From contig NZ_JAGIPX010000003.1 in assembly GCF_017814945.1 (NCBI RefSeq), positions 186,001 through 250,000 on the forward strand: 64,000 nt of DNA. Direction: 5' to 3'. Source of the DNA: Paraburkholderia sp. LEh10. Lineage in GTDB: Bacteria; Pseudomonadota; Gammaproteobacteria; Burkholderiales; Burkholderiaceae. Positions 58,993 to 64,000 of this stretch are shown here, piece by piece. Position 1 is the first letter of the stretch; every line of letters starts with the position of its first letter. Both the position numbers and the translations under genes were made by a program. A model generated the notes under the pieces. The model saw nothing but the letters and a program-made list of their open reading frames with translations. It was not told the DNA's origin and did no database searches.

Positions 58993-59736
58993 TCAAGCCA
59001 ACCCGCCGTTCGCTCGCAGAATCTGCCCATTGACCCACGCGCCATCGGGCCCGGCAAGAAACGCGACCACTGACGCAATATCTTCCGGTTGCCCGAGCCG
59101 TTGCAGCGGCGGCATCTTCGCGAAGTTCTGAACCTGTTCTTCCGTCTTGCCGTCGAGGAACAGCGACGTTGCGATCGGCCCGGGCGCCACCGCATTCACG
59201 GTGATGTTGCGGCCGCGCAGTTCTTTCGCGAACACATGCGTGAACGCTTCGACGGCCGCCTTCGTCGCGTTGTAGACGGCGTAGCCCGGCATGTTCAGCG
59301 CGAGCGTCGTGCTCGAAAAATTGACGATGCGCCCGCCGTCGTTCAGGCGGGAGGCCGCTTCTCGCAGCGTGTTGAACGTGCCGCGCACATTGATATCGAA
59401 AGTCTGTGCGTAAAGCGCGTCGCTTGTATCGGCAAGCGGCACCGTTTTCAGCACGCCGGCGTTGTTGACGAGCACATCGACCCGGCCGAGCTGCTGCTCC
59501 GCCGCGTCGAACATGCGGCGCACGTCGTCGGCGTTCGACACGTCCGCCTTGATCGCGATCGCGGCCGCGCCTTCCGCCTTCAGTCCGGCGACGAGCGCGT
59601 CGGCTTCCTGCGAACTCGCCGCATAGTTCACGACGACGGCAAATCCTTCGCTCGCGAGCCGTCGCGCGATGGCTGCGCCGATCCCGCGCGACGCGCCCGT
59701 GACGATAGCGACCTGGGCATTTTTCACGTTGTTCAT
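58993..59736 (-). CDS. SDR family oxidoreductase
   Basis: The 247-residue classical short-chain dehydrogenase has the cofactor loop VTGASRGIGAAIARRL, VLVNNAGVL, the catalytic Ser in NFSSTTLAL, and the YxxxK pair in YAVYNATKAAVEAF. NADP(H) is suggested by the Arg after the first Gly motif and lack of an acidic residue at the end of strand 2. Substrate unknown. It is divergent from a LysR regulator that probably controls it. Confidence 0.93.
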   Translation of the reverse strand: MNNVKNAQVAIVTGASRGIGAAIARRLASEGFAVVVNYAASSQEADALVAGLKAEGAAAIAIKADVSNADDVRRMFDAAEQQLGRVDVLVNNAGVLKTVPLADTSDALYAQTFDINVRGTFNTLREAASRLNDGGRIVNFSSTTLALNMPGYAVYNATKAAVEAFTHVFAKELRGRNITVNAVAPGPIATSLFLDGKTEEQVQNFAKMPPLQRLGQPEDIASVVAFLAGPDGAWVNGQILRANGGLA

Positions 59737-59795
59737 GATCCGATTCCTCGATGTGGTGAGTAGGTGACGAGCATGATCGGATAGATTGACGCGTA

Positions 59796-59819
59796 GATAA
59801 TCAGCTGGAATCCGTTATC
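59796..59819. promoter_or_regulatory. Possible LysR binding site
   Basis: An inverted repeat GATAA-N14-TTATC lies in the 135-bp gap between the divergent SDR and LysR genes, where a LysR regulator would be expected to bind. Spacing is longer than the classical T-N11-A core. Confidence 0.35.
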
Positions 59820-59871
59820 ATCATTCCATTTGCTTTAACAAAAGTCCCGAACCCTCTCGTAGCGAGCCGTC

Positions 59872-60777
59872 ATGGACCGTTTTCAGGAAATGCAGGTGTT
59901 CGTCCGCATTGCCGAGCGGCAGAGCTTCACGCGCGCCGCCGACGATCTGCAGATTCCGCGCGCCACCGTCACGAATCTGATGAAGCGGATGGAAGCGCGG
60001 CTCGGCGCGCGGCTGCTCGAGCGCACGACGCGCACCGTGCGCCTCACGCACGACGGCGAAGCGTACTACCGCCGCTGCATCCGGCTGCTCGCGGACATGG
60101 AAGAGGCCGAAGGCTCCTTTCGCAACGCAGCGCCGAAGGGACTGTTGCGCGTGAATCTGCAAGGCACGCTCGCACGGCATTTCGTCGTCCCCGCGCTGCC
60201 GGACTTTCTCGCGCGCTTTCCGGGCATCGAGCTGCACATTGGCGAAGACGACCGGCTGGTCGATCTCGTGCGTGAGGGCGTCGATTGCGTGCTGCGCGCG
60301 GGCAATTTGCAGGATTCGTCGATGGTGGGGCGGCGCGTCGCGCGGCTCGAACAGGTGACGGTCGCAAGTCCCGCATACCTGGAACGGCATGGCACGCCTG
60401 ACGGCATCGCGGCGCTGACCACGCATCGCGCCGTCAACTACATATCGAGCGCGACGGGCGATGCGCTGCCGCTCGAATTCACCGTCGACGAACGCATCGT
60501 CGAGACGAATCTCGAAGCAATCGTTTCGGTGACGGGCGCCGATCTCTATACGGGCGCGGCACTCGCCGGGCTCGGTCTCGTTCAGGTGCCGCGCTATCGC
60601 GTGCAAGGCGAACTGGCTGCGGGCAGCCTCGTCGTCGTGCTGCCGCAGTTTCCTCCGCCGCCGCTGCCCGTCACGGTGCTGTATCCGCAAAACCGTCAGT
60701 TGTCGTCGCGCGTACGGGTGTTCGCGCAATGGCTGCGCGATATCTTCGATGCGGCGGGCGGCCTCAAGGTCGGCTGA
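59872..60777 (+). CDS. LysR family transcriptional regulator
   Basis: The 301-residue regulator has an N-terminal winged helix (MQVFVRIAERQSFTRAADDL, in line with LysR; recognition helix PRATVTNLMKRMEARLG) and a C-terminal effector domain (about 90-300; GLLRVNLQGTLARHFVVPAL and GLGLVQVPRYRV). It belongs to the CrgA/AaeR-like group by these phrases. It is divergent from the SDR gene, its likely target. Confidence 0.94.
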   Translation: MDRFQEMQVFVRIAERQSFTRAADDLQIPRATVTNLMKRMEARLGARLLERTTRTVRLTHDGEAYYRRCIRLLADMEEAEGSFRNAAPKGLLRVNLQGTLARHFVVPALPDFLARFPGIELHIGEDDRLVDLVREGVDCVLRAGNLQDSSMVGRRVARLEQVTVASPAYLERHGTPDGIAALTTHRAVNYISSATGDALPLEFTVDERIVETNLEAIVSVTGADLYTGAALAGLGLVQVPRYRVQGELAAGSLVVVLPQFPPPPLPVTVLYPQNRQLSSRVRVFAQWLRDIFDAAGGLKVG

Positions 60778-60785
60778 CAGTCGCG

Positions 60786-61595
60786 CTAATGCGCGCGGTC
60801 GAGATGCTCGAGCGCGTTGCGCATCGGCGTGCTGGACGAAATGATCGGCCCTGTCAGCGGCGTGTCCAGATCGACGATCACATATACCGCGGAGGCAATC
60901 GACACCGCGCCGAGCATGATCATCACGAGCGCGAGTGCATTGCGCGGCGCGACGAGGCCGAAACTCAGGAAGATGATCATCAGCCAGAACGTGAGCGTCG
61001 TGAGAAAGGGTATCGAGATCGAGCTGTGCGCTTCTTCGATCAAGGTCCAGCGCGCCTCGATCACGCGCTCGAAGCGCGCGAGGCATTCCGCCTGCGTACG
61101 TTCCTGATAGCTGTCGGCGGGCTTCAACTGGCGCACCGCGACGTACGACGCATTGAGGATATCGCCGAGGCGCCCGTCTTCGAGCTTGTCGTGACGGAGG
61201 TCGGCGGTGAACCTCGGATAGCTGCCTGGCGGCGCTTGCTCGCCCGGCCACGTCGAGGCAATGGCGGCAGCCGTGTAGGTGCGCAGCAGCTTGCGGGCGG
61301 AATCTGCGTCGGGGCCGTACTCGCGCAGCGCCGTGTCAAGTTGGATCAGCGCGGCGGCATACGAGCGGAAGTCGTTACCCACCGTATCGAAGCTGCTTTT
61401 CGCCGATGCCGTGAGCAGCCCTAGCACCAGCGCCGCGAACGTCACGAGCATCGTCATCACGAGCTGGATCAACTGCAAGGTCTCGTGCCTGCGGTGCTCT
61501 TCCGGCAGATACGGCTTGCCGAAAAAGCCGACTCCCGTTCCCGCGAGAAGCAGGATGAACACCATCAGCGCTGACAGAGTCTCTCGCATGAGCAT
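60786..61595 (-). CDS. DUF4239 (bestrophin-like) membrane protein
   Basis: The 269-residue protein has two N-terminal helices (about 7-25 and 40-65, MTMLVTFAALVLGLLTASAK), a soluble helical middle part (about 70-195) and two C-terminal helices (ISIPFLTTLTFWLMIIFLSF; ALVMIMLGAVSIASAVYVIV). This is the DUF4239 pattern, which is distantly like bestrophin-type anion channels. Function unknown. Start choice is uncertain (ATG 61595 or 61589); the open frame upstream is not protein-like. The stop is 8 bp from the LysR stop (convergent). Confidence 0.8.
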   Translation of the reverse strand: MLMRETLSALMVFILLLAGTGVGFFGKPYLPEEHRRHETLQLIQLVMTMLVTFAALVLGLLTASAKSSFDTVGNDFRSYAAALIQLDTALREYGPDADSARKLLRTYTAAAIASTWPGEQAPPGSYPRFTADLRHDKLEDGRLGDILNASYVAVRQLKPADSYQERTQAECLARFERVIEARWTLIEEAHSSISIPFLTTLTFWLMIIFLSFGLVAPRNALALVMIMLGAVSIASAVYVIVDLDTPLTGPIISSSTPMRNALEHLDRAH

Positions 61596-61781
61596 GGTCC
61601 GCGTAACCGTCGCTTCGCTAATGTCCGACAACTTCGAGGCGCGGGCAAGCTTCGCCTTCGAACTGTCAAATCTCGCTGCATCAAACCCAAATAGTGTGAC
61701 CGGGACGCCGACTCGCAGCGCGTGTCCGTTGCGCGAGATCAAACCGGACCACGTCTGGGCGCGACGGAGGCGGGCGGGCCG

Positions 61782-61808
61782 TAAAGTTTTCGGCGAATCA
61801 GCCGTAAC
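61782..61808 (+). promoter_or_regulatory. Candidate FliA (sigma28) promoter of the second chemoreceptor gene
   Basis: TAAAGTTT (61782-61789) matches the sigma28 -35 consensus exactly. After an 11-bp spacer comes GCCGTAAC (61801-61808), which keeps GCCG and part of the ATAA half of the -10. The start codon lies about 124 nt downstream. The rest of the 336-bp gap (61596-61931) shows no gene. Confidence 0.6.
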
Positions 61809-61931
61809 TGCCAACGTGGTGCGTTTGCTTAATTTCAATCGAGTTGCGGACCTTGCCTATCGGCCTGGGCGCAGCAAGCCTGCCATGGAACCTTGGACAT
61901 TCCAGTCAGGCGGCCATAGGAGACACGCTTC

Positions 61932-63581
61932 ATGCTGAAAGGTCTTTCAATTCGCGCATACCTCACGTTGATGATCGTGCTGTTCGGCATCGTATTGCTG
62001 ATCGGCGCGGCGGCGGGACTGTTGTCGCTGCGTGAGAGCAATGCGTCGTTGCAGCAGATGTACACGGTCGATACGCCGGCCGTCGCCGATCTCGAAGGCA
62101 GCGCCGGGCAATTGCTTCGCCTGCGTCTCACGCTGGCGACGTACTCGTCGCTGATCGAACTGAACGAACAGGAAGGCGCCGACGCCGTGCTCAAGCGTTA
62201 CGACAACTATCTGAAGGTGTCGAACGAACGGCTTGCCCATTACATCAGCAAGGCCAGCAACGACGCGGAAGAACAACGCCTCATCAAGGATATGCAGGAC
62301 AAGCGCGACACGTTGCTGCGCGAAGGCATCGATCCCGCATTCGCCGCGCTCAAGTCAGGCGACAAGGCGGCATTTCACCAGTTGCAGGGCCACAAACTGT
62401 CGCCGCTCTACAGCGCTTATGAAAAGGCGATGCTTTCGCTCGAAAAGCTCCAGCTCGATCACGCCGAGCAACGTTATCAGGACGCGCAGCAGCTGTTCTA
62501 CACGATCAGCATGGCAGTCGCGATCGGCATGGCGGCCACGCTGATTTTCGCGTGGCTTGGCCGTCTCGTGATGGTTCGCGCGATCGTGCATCCCGTCGAT
62601 GCCACGATCGAGCAGTTTCAGCGCATCGCCAACGGCGACCTGACGAGCCGCGTCGACAGTGTCAGCGACAACGAAATGGGCCGGCTTGCCGCAGCGCTGC
62701 GGAAAATGCAGGAGTCGCTGATCGCGACGGTCAACACAGTGCGCGACGGCACCGATTCGATCGATACGGGCGTGAGCGAAATCGCCGCCGGCAACACGAA
62801 CCTCTCGCAACGGACCGAAGAGCAGGCCGCCTCGCTCGAACAAACGGCGGCGAGCATCGAAGAGCTGACATCGACCGTCAAGCAGACAGCCGACAACGCA
62901 AAGCAGGCCAGCACGCTCGCGCAGGGCGCATCGACGCTCGCGGCCCAGGGCGGCGACCTGACGCAGCAGGTGGTCGGCACGATGCAGCAGATCGTCGACG
63001 ATTCGCGGCGTATCGCGGATATCGTCGGCGTGATCGAAGGCATCGCGTTCCAGACCAACATCCTTGCGCTGAACGCGGCCGTCGAAGCGGCGCGCGCGGG
63101 CGAGCAGGGCCGAGGCTTCGCCGTCGTCGCGAGCGAAGTGCGTTCGCTCGCGCAGCGTAGTGCGGCAGCGGCGAAAGAGATCAAGGGCTTGATCGGCGAA
63201 TCGAACGAACGCGTGACGGCGGGCGCGGACCTCGTGCAACGCTCGGGATCGACGATGACGGAGATCGTCGATGCGATTGCGCGCGTCAGCGCGATCATGG
63301 GCGAGATCGCCGAAGCCGCAACGGAACAGAGCACAGGCATCGATCAGGTCAATCTCGCTGTCGCGCAAATGGACGAGGTGACGCAGCAGAATGCGGCGCT
63401 CGTCGAGCAGGCCGCTGCCGCCGCCAGTTCGCTCGAAGAGCAGGCGCGGCGTCTCACGGACGCGGTGGCGGTGTTCCGCACGGATAGCGGGCACGTGTCA
63501 TCGTCGCATAGCGCTGTGCGCCGCACGGTTGCGCAGAAGCAAATGGTGGAGATGTCGCTGGAGACGGCGGAAGCCGTCTGA
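61932..63581 (+). CDS. Methyl-accepting chemotaxis protein with four-helix-bundle sensor
   Basis: The 549-residue receptor has transmembrane helix 1 (about 9-31), a periplasmic Tar-like four-helix bundle (about 32-190), helix 2 (about 191-213, [19 protein letters not shown]), HAMP (about 214-268), and the signalling domain with tip [19 protein letters not shown]. Methylation-region phrases such as [18 protein letters not shown] are typical. It has no CheR-tethering pentapeptide, unlike the first chemoreceptor. No other che genes are in the window. Confidence 0.95.
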   Translation: MLKGLSIRAYLTLMIVLFGIVLLIGAAAGLLSLRESNASLQQMYTVDTPAVADLEGSAGQLLRLRLTLATYSSLIELNEQEGADAVLKRYDNYLKVSNERLAHYISKASNDAEEQRLIKDMQDKRDTLLREGIDPAFAALKSGDKAAFHQLQGHKLSPLYSAYEKAMLSLEKLQLDHAEQRYQDAQQLFYTISMAVAIGMAATLIFAWLGRLVMVRAIVHPVDATIEQFQRIANGDLTSRVDSVSDNEMGRLAAALRKMQESLIATVNTVRDGTDSIDTGVSEIAAGNTNLSQRTEEQAASLEQTAASIEELTSTVKQTADNAKQASTLAQGASTLAAQGGDLTQQVVGTMQQIVDDSRRIADIVGVIEGIAFQTNILALNAAVEAARAGEQGRGFAVVASEVRSLAQRSAAAAKEIKGLIGESNERVTAGADLVQRSGSTMTEIVDAIARVSAIMGEIAEAATEQSTGIDQVNLAVAQMDEVTQQNAALVEQAAAAASSLEEQARRLTDAVAVFRTDSGHVSSSHSAVRRTVAQKQMVEMSLETAEAV

Positions 63582-63617
63582 ACGTCGCCCGCTCGATAGA
63601 GCGCGACATGAAACAGA

Positions 63618-63660
63618 AACGGCGGTGCAGGCCTCGATGCCTGCACCGCCGTTCGTCTTT
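63618..63660. terminator. Bidirectional terminator after the chemoreceptor
   Basis: A perfect 15-bp stem (AACGGCGGTGCAGGC/GCCTGCACCGCCGTT) with a 6-nt loop, followed by CGTCTTT, lies between the chemoreceptor and the convergent cytochrome c gene. Confidence 0.85.
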
Positions 63661-63672
63661 CAGTGCGATGCG

Positions 63673-64000
63673 TTAAGGCTGCCTTTGCGCGTAATACTTC
63701 GCCACACCGTCGATCTCTTCCGGCGTCATGTTGCGCGCGACGTTGCGCATCTGCTCATTGATGTCGTTGTGACGCATACCGTCGGCGAACGCTTTCAACT
63801 GTCCTGCCATATACACCGACGACTGGCCGCCGAGCCATGGCGCGGCGCCCTTGCGGTCGCGGTCGCCGTGACATGCGGCACACGGCGCGATGTTGCGCAT
63901 CGGCGAGCCTTCGTTCACGAGCTTGCGGATGCTCGCGTCTTCGCCCGTGGCTTGCTCGACGGCGGCGGGACGCGGCAGTGTCGAATAGTAGTTCGCGAGA
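63673..64000 (-). CDS. c-type cytochrome, c4-like (N-terminal part beyond window edge)
   Basis: About 109 C-terminal residues are visible, read on the minus strand from the right edge, where the frame stays open. A haem motif CAACH in APCAACHGDRDRKGAAPWLG and the distal methionine region (YMAGQLKAFADGMRHND; NMTPEEIDGVAKYYA) mark one cytochrome c domain. The preceding LANYYSTLP is the end of another such domain, so it is probably a di-haem cytochrome c4-like periplasmic electron carrier. Its oxidase partner is not visible here. Confidence 0.88.
   Translation of the reverse strand, partial: LANYYSTLPRPAAVEQATGEDASIRKLVNEGSPMRNIAPCAACHGDRDRKGAAPWLGGQSSVYMAGQLKAFADGMRHNDINEQMRNVARNMTPEEIDGVAKYYAQRQP

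Overview
The window looks like part of the main chromosome of a Burkholderiaceae bacterium, most likely Paraburkholderia-like. This rests on gene order and protein style: rplY-prs-tRNA-Gln-ispE-lolB, the lpt/kds/rpoN/ptsN/hprK/rapZ block, an RpoH with the betaproteobacterial start, the long type of LeuA, a GC-rich sequence and strong third-position GC bias. No database search was possible. I see no phage, insertion sequence, CRISPR array or defence island. Most of the window is ordinary housekeeping sequence, so the interest lies mainly in regulation and in small features.

Layout. 1-5.9 kb: the end of a SCO1/SenC copper chaperone gene, a YciI-like protein, a chemoreceptor, an FkbM-type methyltransferase, MetQ and a MarR-GNAT fusion. 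6.1-13.6 kb: a complete GlcNAc (nag) operon: GntR-type repressor, NagA, SIS-type deaminase, an EIIA-HPr-EI fusion and EIICB, behind a sigma70 promoter overlapped by an inverted repeat. 13.8-17 kb: a convergent cytochrome bd operon (cydP-cydA-cydB-cydX). 17.2-18.3 kb: rpoH with a perfect CIRCE element and a leader that can form two alternative hairpins. 18.5-24.6 kb: PagL, an NTF2-like protein, long-type leuA with a leucine-rich leader peptide, YbiB, an FAH hydrolase and a GST-type isomerase. 24.7-32 kb: ftsY, rsmD, coaD, ferredoxin, hisC, pth, rplY, prs, tRNA-Gln(TTG) and ispE. 32-37.7 kb: lolB, a large TPR protein, mutM, mutY and a Lon-N protein. 37.8-46.6 kb: one long minus-strand block, kdsD-kdsC-lptC-lptA-lptB-rpoN-hpf-ptsN-hprK-rapZ, which joins Kdo and LPS export to sigma54 and the nitrogen PTS. 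46.7-58.9 kb: a CPA2 antiporter, apt, a LysE exporter, a Nudix protein, purU, a PepSY remnant, an AI-2E family permease, uvrA, an MFS transporter and ssb. 59-64 kb: a divergent SDR/LysR pair, a DUF4239 protein, a second chemoreceptor and the end of a cytochrome c gene.

Most notable points. (1) A 24-residue leader ORF with six leucines, four of them rare CTA codons, directly follows a good promoter upstream of leuA, and a second 55-residue ORF abuts leuA. (2) The rpoH leader carries CIRCE followed by two mutually exclusive hairpins next to the ribosome binding site. (3) Both chemoreceptor genes have FliA (sigma28)-type promoters. (4) The GlcNAc EIICB carries a second EIIB domain whose phosphorylated cysteine is replaced by alanine. 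(5) UvrA ends in a roughly 96-residue Lys/Ala-rich tail. (6) A PepSY protein remnant sits behind a Fur-like box. Motif matches were made by eye and have not been tested statistically.
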